This document shows, piece by piece, positions 23,946 to 30,457 of a DNA stretch of 30,558 bases (positions within the stretch are counted from its first letter, which is position 1; each line of letters begins with the position of its first letter). This stretch comes from an uncultured Anaeroplasma sp. Lineage in GTDB: Bacteria > Bacillota_I > Bacilli_A > Acholeplasmatales > Anaeroplasmataceae. A program made the position numbers and the translations under genes. The notes below the pieces were generated by a model, which saw nothing but the letters and a program-made list of their open reading frames with translations, searched no databases and had not been told where the DNA came from. The DNA lies in NCBI GenBank assembly GCA_934216145.1, contig CAKQBG010000021.1, forward strand, positions 1-30,558, given 5' to 3'.

Positions 23946-24689
23946 ATGTCAAATAGAACAGATTTAGCTATTGAGGATTTAGATAGTGAAGGGAAATATC
24001 CTGTAGATAGAATAATAAGTGGTATGAGATTAAGGAAATGTATTGTTGATAAAAACACCTCTAAAAAAATTAATAAAAGAGAAGGAGAATATTATTCAAT
24101 TGATAATTTAAATTATTTTGAGAAGGATAAGGTAATTATTAAATTAATAAGCTCTATTATTATTGATATGATAAATAAAATGAAAAGGATTGAATCTATA
24201 TTAGTTGTTGGATTAGGTAATCCTTCAATAACTCCAGATTGCTTAGGACCTAGAGCTTTAAAGCAAATTGAGGTTAATAGACATTTAGAAAATGAGAGGA
24301 GATATCTAGTTTCAGCTATTAGTCCTGGAGTTATGGGACAAACAGGAATGGAATCTAGTGATATTATTAAAGCTATTGTAGATGATTTTAAGCCTGATTT
24401 AGTTATTGTTATTGATGCTTTAGCATGTAATAGGCTTGAAAGAATTTGTAGGTCTATTCAATTTGGTAGTAGTATTAATCCTGGAAGTGGTATATATAAT
24501 AATAGGAAGGAATTATCAAAGGAAACATTAGGATGTGAGGTCATTGCAATTGGAATTCCTACAGTTTGTGATTTGCAAACAATAGTAGATATTGAAGATT
24601 CTTATTTTATTACCCCTAATGATATTGATCAAGCAATGGATATTTTGTCTGAAATTGTCGCGGCAGGTATAAATAAGGTTTTTATATAA
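23946..24689 (+). CDS. gpr: Germination protease GPR
   Basis: Degrades small acid-soluble spore proteins at germination; made in the forespore as a zymogen. 247 residues, shorter than the roughly 370 of Bacillus. Conserved blocks: NRTDLAIE at the N-terminus, VVGLGNPSITPDCLGPRA (about 92-109), SAISPGVMGQTGMES (about 124-138), VIVIDALACN (about 152-161), the PGSG-NNRKELSKETLG stretch and IGIPTV. The TTGTAT-17-TACAAA pair upstream is only a weak promoter, and a sigma-G-like CAAAATA is speculative. The start follows GGTGATT. Confidence 0.95.
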   Translation: MSNRTDLAIEDLDSEGKYPVDRIISGMRLRKCIVDKNTSKKINKREGEYYSIDNLNYFEKDKVIIKLISSIIIDMINKMKRIESILVVGLGNPSITPDCLGPRALKQIEVNRHLENERRYLVSAISPGVMGQTGMESSDIIKAIVDDFKPDLVIVIDALACNRLERICRSIQFGSSINPGSGIYNNRKELSKETLGCEVIAIGIPTVCDLQTIVDIEDSYFITPNDIDQAMDILSEIVAAGINKVFI

Positions 24690-24691
24690 AC

Positions 24692-24724
24692 GAAAAGAGC
24701 ATCTATTTCTAGATGCCCTTTTCT
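24692..24724 (+). terminator. gpr terminator
   Basis: Stem GAAAAGAGCATCTA / TAGATGCCCTTTTC with one mismatch and a TTTC loop; the tail is T-rich only within the stem, so strength is uncertain. Confidence 0.75.
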
Positions 24725-24786
24725 AATTGGGAGAGATTATTTGAAAAGTATTTTTCTTTACATCTATATGTTACCACCTATGAAAG

Positions 24787-24799
24787 CGTTTGTCAAACG
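24787..24799. promoter_or_regulatory. 13-bp perfect palindrome, possible operator
   Basis: CGTTTGTCAAACG, a 6-1-6 inverted repeat, stands out in a region that is otherwise almost only A and T. It lies about 60 bp upstream of the -10 of the following gene, separated by long A tracts. Confidence 0.4.
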
Positions 24800-24852
24800 T
24801 ATTTTTAAAAAAATTAAAAAAAATTAAAAAAAAAATAAAATTGTTAATTATA

Positions 24853-24861
24853 TGATATAAT
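24853..24861 (+). promoter_or_regulatory. Extended -10 promoter of the 24893 operon
   Basis: TGATATAAT is a perfect extended -10 (TG plus TATAAT). No -35 is seen at the right distance; the A-tract block at 24805-24838 could act as an UP element. Confidence 0.6.
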
Positions 24862-24892
24862 TGTTGTAGATGATTTTTTGTGAGGTGTAACG

Positions 24893-25318
24893 ATGGATAA
24901 ATATCAAATATTAATGGATATGCGTAATGAGCATACACTAAAGGGATTAAAGCCATGCTTTGTGATTTTATCATCAGCTAATGGTAAATTATATACAGGA
25001 CCATCCTCTGATTTTATTATGAGCTTGAAAAATGGTGTTTTATATTTTCAAAGATTAAGTATGTTTTTTCATACTCTTAAACCAAAGGATGATGTTTCTT
25101 ATCCTATTGATATTTTTACTGAATATAAAATTTTAAAAAAGAATTCATTTACTAGTATGCTATACCTTTATACAAAGAAAGGAACATATATTCAGGTTAG
25201 CTATCAAACTGGATTACCGGATACTCAGTCTACTGAATATAATTTATCTAAAATTATTGAAGAACTTGAAAGTAGTGGCATTAAGCAACTAGAGGATATA
25301 ACTGATGAAGAAGCTTAG
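24893..25318 (+). CDS. Uncharacterised 141-residue protein
   Basis: I do not recognise the family. A soluble protein without signal or membrane segment; the alternating hydrophobic pattern (PCFVILSSANGKLYTG, VLYFQRLSMFF, SMLYLYTKKGTYIQVSYQ) suggests a mainly beta fold, such as a PH-like or small beta barrel, followed by an acidic helical end (KIIEELESSGIKQLEDITDEE). AGGTG lies at 24883. The 3' end overlaps the next small gene by 14 bases and cvfB comes after it, so the three are coexpressed. Confidence 0.75.
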   Translation: MDKYQILMDMRNEHTLKGLKPCFVILSSANGKLYTGPSSDFIMSLKNGVLYFQRLSMFFHTLKPKDDVSYPIDIFTEYKILKKNSFTSMLYLYTKKGTYIQVSYQTGLPDTQSTEYNLSKIIEELESSGIKQLEDITDEEA

Positions 25319-25451
25319 TGATAGAGAAAAACAGACTCTAATTAAGAAATTTGAGGCCGGTCAAAAGCTTAAGAAAAATAGCTTTGAAGATAAGAAGGAA
25401 ATGTATTTAAAGCAAACAGATAGAAATTATAAGGATGGTGACAGGAATTGA
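25305..25451 (+). CDS. Small 48-residue basic protein between the 24893 gene and cvfB
   Basis: An open frame ATG to TGA of 48 codons that fills the gap between two coupled genes. AGAGGAT (25291-25297) is well placed, and the TGA overlaps the cvfB TTG start (TTGA), the same overlap seen at rimM-trmD. The product begins MKKLSDREKQTLIKKFEAGQ and is very rich in Lys and Glu with no hydrophobic core, probably a helical peptide. No family is recognised. The overlap pattern on both sides is the main argument that it is real. Confidence 0.6.
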   Translation: MKKLSDREKQTLIKKFEAGQKLKKNSFEDKKEMYLKQTDRNYKDGDRN

Positions 25452-26068
25452 TAAAATTAGGTGAATATAATCAATTAACAGTAGTTAGAAAATCCGATTT
25501 AGGATATATGCTTACTGATGGTAAGGAAGAGGTATTATTACACTACAGAGAGTCTAAGTGTGAGCATAATATTAATGATTCTTTAAATGTATTTATATAT
25601 TCTGATAAGGCTAAAAGACCTACAGCAACTGAAAATGATCCATTATGTACATTAGAGAAGTATGGAATTTGTGAGGTTGTTGAGGTTTTCTCAGGCATGG
25701 GTGTATTTGTTAATATTAATACTCCTAAGGATATTTTAGTATCTAATGATTATTTACCATATAATGAGAAGGATTGGCCTGGTGTAGGAGATAAGTTATT
25801 AATTCAATTAAAGATTAAGCATAATTATTTAGTAGGAAAGCCTTTAAATAGATTTGATATTGTCGCAATCAAGAGTAATGTTATATATGGAGAATATGAG
25901 CATGTTGATGGCTTTGTTGTTAGAATTGCTGAGAAAGGTATTGGAATTGCGACAAAGGATTTAATGTATGTTTTTGTTCCTAATACTCAACTTAGAGGAG
26001 ATTATCATATGGGTCAAGAGGTTAATGTTATGATAACTAAGGCTCTTGATGATATTATGGTTCTTTAA
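25448..26068 (+). pseudogene. cvfB: CvfB (YitL) S1-domain RNA-binding protein, N-terminal part, frame-broken
   Basis: 206 residues of the S1-like domains of CvfB, a conserved RNA-binding virulence/expression regulator of Firmicutes. The N-terminus has GEYNQLTVVRKSDLGYMLTD and VLLHYRES; a second S1 unit follows (GICEVVEVFSGMGVFVNI), and a third around VDGFVVRIAEKGIGI. The family normally continues into a C-terminal winged-helix domain; here the frame stops at 26068 after DDIMVL, and that domain is found in another frame at 26086. The start is TTG 25448 with GGTGACAGG upstream. The S1 part alone might still be functional. Confidence 0.8.
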
Positions 26069-26085
26069 TAGAACAAAAGGAAAAT

Positions 26086-26289
26086 ATGATTGATGGTGAT
26101 AAGGAGATAATTTTAAACTATTTAAATAATCATCATGGAGTCATGAAGCTTACTGCTAAATCATCTAGTAATGATGTTTTAGATACTTTAAAGCTATCTC
26201 GAAAGGCTTTTAAAAGAGCTTATGGTGGATTATATAAAGAACATTTAATTGAGTTTGATGAAGAGAAGACTTATTTAGTTAAGAAATAA
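26086..26289 (+). CDS. CvfB winged-helix domain as a separate frame
   Basis: 67 residues that match the C-terminal winged helix of CvfB (DGDKEIILNYLNNHHGVM, then LSRKAFKRAYGGLYKE). The frame is open upstream to at least 26056, reading LIEQKEN before the ATG, so it was once fused to the 25448 gene. An AAAGGAAA site 4-5 bases before the ATG could let it be made separately. The break is explained if a CTTTCTTT repeat lost one CTTT unit at about 26063-26066. It could be a real split gene, a mutation or a sequencing error. Confidence 0.7.
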   Translation: MIDGDKEIILNYLNNHHGVMKLTAKSSSNDVLDTLKLSRKAFKRAYGGLYKEHLIEFDEEKTYLVKK

Positions 26290-26291
26290 TT

Positions 26292-26338
26292 TGAATTTTT
26301 ATGAATTTCTTTATGAATTTTCTTGAATTGGAATGAAT
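26292..26338. repeat. Helically phased TGAATT repeats
   Basis: TGAATT occurs at 26292, 26302, 26314 and 26324, with TGAAT at 26334 and another TGAATT at 26352. Spacings of 10, 12, 10 and 10 bp put the copies on one face of the helix, ending on the -35 of the following promoter. Confidence 0.6.
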
Positions 26339-26350
26339 ATAGTGTATAAT
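26323..26350 (+). promoter_or_regulatory. Promoter of the 26373-nfeD-SPFH operon
   Basis: -35 TTGAAT (26323-26328), 16 bp, perfect -10 TATAAT (26345-26350). The start codon lies 22 bases downstream, behind GAGGTG. Confidence 0.7.
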
Positions 26351-26372
26351 ATGAATTGAAGAGGTGATATCT

Positions 26373-26747
26373 ATGCTAGAATTTTTTGATTCTAATGAAC
26401 AAAAAGGCTTTGTATCTATTTATGATTCACATTTTACCTTCAATAAGGGACTATTAGGCTATTTTAAGGATACCTATAGAGTTAGGGTTGGTATCGATAA
26501 AGAGGGGAAAAAAATTTATATTTTTTTAATGAATAAGGATTATTGCATGAGCAATGAATTTCCTGAAACCTCATTATTACCAATTTCAATAGCTAAAACA
26601 TATGCAAGAGTTTGTTCAAGCTCATTAGTTAATTATGTTACTAGTAGCTTCTCATTAGATATTCCGGAGGGGAAATATTTAAGATATAGGGCTTCATATG
26701 ATGAAAAGAAGCGCGCTATTATTATTAGTGTTGGTGAGGAGGTATAA
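26373..26747 (+). CDS. Uncharacterised 124-residue protein before nfeD
   Basis: No family recognised. A small soluble protein: N-terminal LEFFDSNEQKGFVSIYDSHFTFNKGLLG split by beta-like segments, central RVRVGIDKEGKKIYIFLM, and C-terminal KYLRYRASYDEKKRAIIIS with a beta-hairpin look. ATG 26373 is chosen over the GTG at 26364, which lies inside the GAGGTG binding site (26361-26366). It ends one base before the nfeD ATG, so it is cotranscribed with nfeD and the SPFH gene. A role linked to that membrane system is inference from position. Confidence 0.75.
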   Translation: MLEFFDSNEQKGFVSIYDSHFTFNKGLLGYFKDTYRVRVGIDKEGKKIYIFLMNKDYCMSNEFPETSLLPISIAKTYARVCSSSLVNYVTSSFSLDIPEGKYLRYRASYDEKKRAIIISVGEEV

Positions 26748-26748
26748 T

Positions 26749-27189
26749 ATGGATAGCTATATGATTTATATTTGGGCCTCAGTATTTATTCTTTCTTTAA
26801 TTTTAGAGGCTTCAACTCAAGAGTTTGTTTCAATTTGGTTTTCACTAGGCTCTATTATTTCGTTTATTCTTTCTTTCTTTACTCCATTTTGGGTTCAAAT
26901 TATTGTTTTTTCAGTAGTTTCATTTGCAGCTCTTTTAGCAACAAGACCACTTGTTAAAAAACTTATGCAAAGAAATGAAAGATATACAAATACCGATGAA
27001 TTTATTGGTAAAAGATTAATTACTAAAAATGAAATTACAAAGTATGATGGCGGAGAAATAAAGCTTAATGGCATTGGTTATACTGCTATATTAATGGAAT
27101 CAGAGGAGGAGAATATATCAGCTAATTCACTTATTGAAATTGTTTCTTTTAAGGGAAACAAGGTAGTTGTTAAGAAAATAAAAGAATAA
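26749..27189 (+). CDS. nfeD: NfeD family membrane protein
   Basis: 146 residues. Two to three N-terminal helices (about 5-25, 30-50 and 52-68, with SIWFSLGSIISFILSFF) are followed by a C-terminal OB-fold (about 85-146: GKRLITKNEITKYDGGEIKLNG split). This short NfeD type works with SPFH (stomatin-like) proteins, and one follows 17 bases later. Start ATG 26749 is behind GAGGAGG inside the end of the previous gene; a longer in-frame start at 26698 lies inside the neighbour and is not supported. Confidence 0.92.
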   Translation: MDSYMIYIWASVFILSLILEASTQEFVSIWFSLGSIISFILSFFTPFWVQIIVFSVVSFAALLATRPLVKKLMQRNERYTNTDEFIGKRLITKNEITKYDGGEIKLNGIGYTAILMESEEENISANSLIEIVSFKGNKVVVKKIKE

Positions 27190-27206
27190 AAAAGGGGGAA
27201 TAAAAA

Positions 27207-28130
27207 ATGGTTTTTTTTATAATTTTAGGTATTGTTTTATTAGTTGTTGCTGTATATTTAATTACAAGAATTAAAGTGGTTCGTCAAACTAATAAATATA
27301 TTATTGAGCGTTTTGGTGGATATCATACAACATGGAGTGTTGGTATTAACTTTTTATGTCCATTTGTTGATAGAATTGCCTATGTTGTGTCTATGAAAGA
27401 ACAGGTAAAGGATTTTGATCCACAGCCAGTTATTACTAAGGATAATGTAACTATGCAAATTGATACTGTTGTGTTCTTTCAGGTTACTGATCCAAAGCTA
27501 TATGCATATGGTGTTGAGAATCCTATTGCAGCATTAGAGAACCTATCAGCTACAACTTTACGTAATATTATTGGTGAGCTTGATTTAGATGAAACTTTAA
27601 CAAGCCGTGATATTATTAATACAAAAATGCGTTCAATTCTTGATGAGGCTACTGATCCTTGGGGAATTAAGGTTAATCGTGTTGAGGTTAAGAATATTTT
27701 ACCTCCAAAAGATATTAGAGATGCGATGGAACGTCAAATGAGAGCTGAACGTGAGCGTCGTGAGAAGATTTTACTTGCTGAAGGTGAAAAGAAGAGTCAA
27801 ATTTTGCTTGCTGAAGGTGAAAAGGAATCTCAAATTTTAAAAGCAACAGCTGAAAAGCAAACTACAATTTTAAAGGCTGAAGCAGAGGCTGAATCAATTT
27901 TGAAGGTTAAAACAGCAGAAGCAGAGGGTATTAGATTGATTCGTGAGGCTGAAGCAGAGGGTTTAAAATCATTAAAGAATGCTGAAGTAACTCCAGAGGT
28001 TTTAACTTTAAAGAGTTATGAGACATTCCAGCATGTAGCAGAAGGTAATGCAACTAAGATTATTATTCCTTCTGAGATGCAAAATTTAGCATCTACTCTA
28101 GCAGCAGCTAAGGAAATAGTAGATAAGTAA
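27207..28130 (+). CDS. SPFH/Band 7 (stomatin-like) membrane protein
   Basis: 307 residues. An N-terminal hydrophobic anchor (1-20) leads to the SPFH domain (about 22-180: IIERFGGYHTTWSVGINFLCP start, then DNVTMQIDTVVFFQVTDP and LRNIIGELDLDE). A long helical region (about 185-260) contains 11-residue repeats: ILLAEGEKKSQ, ILLAEGEKESQ, ILKATAEKQTT. Such proteins form large oligomeric membrane cages or rafts and partner NfeD. It resembles the bacterial QmcA group more than flotillin. AAAGGGGGAAT precedes the ATG. Confidence 0.93.
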   Translation: MVFFIILGIVLLVVAVYLITRIKVVRQTNKYIIERFGGYHTTWSVGINFLCPFVDRIAYVVSMKEQVKDFDPQPVITKDNVTMQIDTVVFFQVTDPKLYAYGVENPIAALENLSATTLRNIIGELDLDETLTSRDIINTKMRSILDEATDPWGIKVNRVEVKNILPPKDIRDAMERQMRAERERREKILLAEGEKKSQILLAEGEKESQILKATAEKQTTILKAEAEAESILKVKTAEAEGIRLIREAEAEGLKSLKNAEVTPEVLTLKSYETFQHVAEGNATKIIIPSEMQNLASTLAAAKEIVDK

Positions 28131-28135
28131 AAAAT

Positions 28136-28160
28136 AAGAGGGTATTGCCCTCTTTTTTTC
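28136..28160 (+). terminator. Terminator after the SPFH gene
   Basis: Stem AAGAGGG / CCCTCTT with a 5-base loop followed by TTTTTC. It ends only about 15 bases before the MerR start codon. Confidence 0.88.
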
Positions 28161-28175
28161 TTGAAGAGGTAAAAA

Positions 28176-28889
28176 GTGGAAGATAAGAAATTGAATGTAC
28201 ATGAACTAGCAGAGCTATATTCAGTATCTGTTAGAACATTACAATATTATGATGAGATTGGTTTACTTAAGCCTAGTAGGCTAGATAATGGTCATAGAGT
28301 GTATAATGGTAATGAAATTGATAAGCTTGAAACTATTATTCTTTTAAAGGAATTAGGTATGTCCTTAAATGAAATTAAAATATATATGACTACAAATGAT
28401 ATTAAATCTAAGAAAAAGCTATTAAATAGTCGTAAAAGAATATATGAAGAGGAAATAGGTGAGATTAAGTCTAAGGTTAAGAGGCTTGATTGTAAAATTA
28501 AAGAATTAGATACTATTAATAAAATTGAATTTGATAAGGTATATGTTGATATGCTTCCTAAATATGAACATATTCCTGTTAATGTAATTGAAAAAAATGG
28601 CTTAAAAATTATTTTAAATGTTGAAACTGATATCGAAACAGAAATTGATCCGGAAAACTATAGTTTTATCTCATTTAATCAATTTAAAGAAATTCCTAAG
28701 GAAAAAATTAAAAAGGCTTATGTTTATTATATGAAAGATAATAGGGATCCGAATTTGCTATTTTCTTCATATAAAAAGCAAATAGCTGATATGAATTTAA
28801 AAATTAATTCAAATGTTTATTGTCAGAATCATATTTGGGTAAGAGAAGGTACTATACTATATATGGAATGTGAAGTTATAGATGCTTAA
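28176..28889 (+). CDS. MerR-family transcriptional regulator
   Basis: 237 residues. The N-terminal winged helix (about 5-70: VHELAELYSVSVRTLQYYDEIGLLKPSR, split) with HRVYNG and the LKELGMSLNEIK wing-dimer segment is typical MerR. A dimerising coiled coil follows (about 75-115, rich in Lys and Glu), and the C-terminal 120 residues form an effector domain I cannot assign; there is no metal-binding Cys cluster. The start is GTG 28176 behind GAAGAGG, placed directly after the upstream terminator, with no room for its own promoter, so it depends on read-through. Confidence 0.93.
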   Translation: MEDKKLNVHELAELYSVSVRTLQYYDEIGLLKPSRLDNGHRVYNGNEIDKLETIILLKELGMSLNEIKIYMTTNDIKSKKKLLNSRKRIYEEEIGEIKSKVKRLDCKIKELDTINKIEFDKVYVDMLPKYEHIPVNVIEKNGLKIILNVETDIETEIDPENYSFISFNQFKEIPKEKIKKAYVYYMKDNRDPNLLFSSYKKQIADMNLKINSNVYCQNHIWVREGTILYMECEVIDA

Positions 28890-28909
28890 CCATTTATAAA
28901 TTATTTTAA

Positions 28910-28938
28910 TTGATTTACTTAAAGTTATATGTTAGAAT
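28910..28938 (+). promoter_or_regulatory. mntP promoter
   Basis: -35 TTGATT (28910-28915), 17 bp, -10 TAGAAT (28933-28938). It drives the riboswitch leader that begins near 28945. Confidence 0.7.
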
Positions 28939-28952
28939 TCGATTAGAAGTTG

Positions 28953-29036
28953 TATGTAAGGGAGTAGTTTGCTAAATATAGTGACTGGCCTACAAACTGG
29001 TTAAACCAGGTTCAGTTTTAAAAAACGAGACTTACA
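28953..29036 (+). ncRNA. Manganese riboswitch (yybP-ykoY type)
   Basis: The P1 helix TGTAAG (28955-28960) / CTTACA (29031-29036) encloses the conserved GGGAGTAG just after the 5' arm and CGAGAC just before the 3' arm. Inner helices AGTTTG/CAAACT (28966-28998) and CTGG/CCAG are visible. This conserved framework is that of the yybP-ykoY Mn2+ sensor. The gene downstream is the manganese exporter mntP, as known for this riboswitch class in other bacteria. Confidence 0.85.
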
Positions 29037-29075
29037 CTAATCATTAAGGGGGATTAGTGTAGGTCTTTTTCTTTT
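29029..29075 (+). terminator. Riboswitch-controlled terminator before mntP
   Basis: A 14-bp stem GACTTACACTAATC / GATTAGTGTAGGTC with one wobble, then TTTTTCTTTT. Its 5' arm shares CTTACA with the 3' strand of the riboswitch P1 helix, so the two structures exclude one another. Mn2+ binding should hold P1 and let transcription continue. Confidence 0.85.
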
Positions 29076-29098
29076 GCATACAAGGAAAAGGGGAAAAT

Positions 29099-29692
29099 AT
29101 GTGGAGTTTTACGTTCTTTTTAAATAGCTTTTTATTAGGCGTAGGTTTAACAATGGATGCATTTAGTGTATCTTTAGCCAATGGCTTTAAGGAAAATGAT
29201 ATGCCCAAGGCTAAAATGTTATTTATGGCTGGGTTATTTGGCTTTTTTCAGGCTTTAATGCCTATGATTGGTTGGATATGTGTTCATACTATTATTGAAA
29301 ACTTTAAGATGTTTGAATATTTTATTCCATGGATTGCACTTGCCTTATTAGGTTGTATTGGTGGGGGAATGATTTATGAATTTTTAAAGCCAGGTAATGA
29401 GACTGATGAAATGAAGAAAAAAGGCTTTATAGCCTTATTAATTCAAGGCATTGCAACATCAATTGATGCATTATCAGTTGGATTTACAATTGGAGAATAT
29501 GATTGGTTTATGGCACTTGTATGTGTAATTATTATTGCGGCAGTTACTTTCATTTTTTGTATTATTGGCGTTTTTGTTGGTAAGAAGTTTGGTACTAAAT
29601 TTTCAACAAAAGCAGACCTCATCGGTGGTATTATTTTAATAGCTATAGGAATAGAGATTTTTATTACAAAAATGATAGAGCTTTATGCGTAA
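29099..29692 (+). CDS. mntP: Manganese efflux pump MntP
   Basis: 197 residues, six membrane helices in two repeats (DUF204). The repeats carry the acidic motifs MDAFSVSLANG (about 19-29) and SIDALSVGF (about 121-129) that line the Mn2+ path. It exports excess manganese. Expression should be switched on by the upstream Mn2+ riboswitch. The RBS AAGGAAAAGGGG lies just before the ATG. The nitroreductase gene follows with a 29-base gap. Confidence 0.96.
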   Translation: MWSFTFFLNSFLLGVGLTMDAFSVSLANGFKENDMPKAKMLFMAGLFGFFQALMPMIGWICVHTIIENFKMFEYFIPWIALALLGCIGGGMIYEFLKPGNETDEMKKKGFIALLIQGIATSIDALSVGFTIGEYDWFMALVCVIIIAAVTFIFCIIGVFVGKKFGTKFSTKADLIGGIILIAIGIEIFITKMIELYA

Positions 29693-29721
29693 ATGTGATA
29701 AAATATTCTAAAGGTGATATA

Positions 29722-30240
29722 ATGGAAACTTTAGAATTAATTTTAAAAAGAAGAAGTGTAAGAGAATATTTAGATAAAGAAATTTCAGATAGTGATATTG
29801 AAAAGATATTACGAGCAGGGCTTTCTTCTCCATCAGCATGTAATAAAATGCCATGGCATTTTATTGTTGTTAAAAATAAAGAACTAATTCATAAAATGTC
29901 TATAGCAAATGGAAAAGCTGGTATACCATTATATAATGCTCCAGTTGCGATTTTAGTTTGTATGGATAAAAATAAAGAATTAGAGCATGCTAGAGAATAT
30001 TCTATAATTGATTGTGCTATAGCAGAGGAGAACATGGTGTTAGCTGCAGCAAGCTTAGGAATTGGCTCTTGTTATTTTGGTACTTGGCCACAGGAGGATA
30101 AAATTAAAAATCAAAAGGAGATTTTTAATTTAGATGAAAATTTAGTTCCTCATATGATTTTATCTTTTGGTTATTCAAAGGATAAGCTTTTCAAGGATGA
30201 AAATAAGAAAATAAATCTTGAGGATGTTGAGTTTAGATGA
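29722..30240 (+). CDS. Nitroreductase family protein (FMN-dependent)
   Basis: 172 residues. Nitroreductase fold markers: ILKRRSVREYLDKEIS at the N-terminus (FMN-phosphate Arg), GLSSPSACNKMPWHFIVV split (about 33-50), PVAILVC and the AASLGIGSCYFG segment (about 105-116). It probably reduces quinones, nitro compounds or flavins with NAD(P)H; the substrate is not evident. ATG 29722 is preferred over GTG 29695, because AAGGTGAT lies just before it. It sits behind mntP without a terminator, so it may share riboswitch control. Confidence 0.9.
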   Translation: METLELILKRRSVREYLDKEISDSDIEKILRAGLSSPSACNKMPWHFIVVKNKELIHKMSIANGKAGIPLYNAPVAILVCMDKNKELEHAREYSIIDCAIAEENMVLAAASLGIGSCYFGTWPQEDKIKNQKEIFNLDENLVPHMILSFGYSKDKLFKDENKKINLEDVEFR

Positions 30241-30428
30241 AAAAATATTCACAATGCTTACTTTGTAAATATGTTTTTGGTCGTTCATGTAAGAAATCTG
30301 GTACAGTTATCAAAAATGAAATCTATAATAATGATATAAAGTGTGAGGATTTTAGATCATTAGAAAATGAAGAGCTTTATATTGATGACTCCTGCTGTAA
30401 TGAAAATTCTAAATATTATAGTAAGTGA
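30237..30428 (+). CDS. Small Cys-rich protein behind the nitroreductase
   Basis: 63 residues with six cysteines (C7, C10, C18, C36, C53, C54), the first two as CLLC. The spacing suggests metal binding, zinc or iron-sulfur, but no known motif is complete. No signal peptide. The ATG overlaps the nitroreductase stop by ATGA, which supports real coupled translation. No family recognised; a redox or metal-related partner is a guess from its neighbours. Confidence 0.7.
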   Translation: MKKYSQCLLCKYVFGRSCKKSGTVIKNEIYNNDIKCEDFRSLENEELYIDDSCCNENSKYYSK

Positions 30429-30457
30429 TACAGGTGTAAAAAGCCTGTATTTTTTTA
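30428..30457 (+). terminator. Terminator of the mntP operon
   Basis: Stem ATACAGG / CCTGTAT with a 9-base loop followed by TTTTTT. Confidence 0.9.

Noticed and set aside
26050..26090. Programmed -1 frameshift joining the cvfB halves
   Set aside because: There is no X-XXY-YYZ slippery heptamer at the overlap, and the region lacks a clear stimulatory structure.
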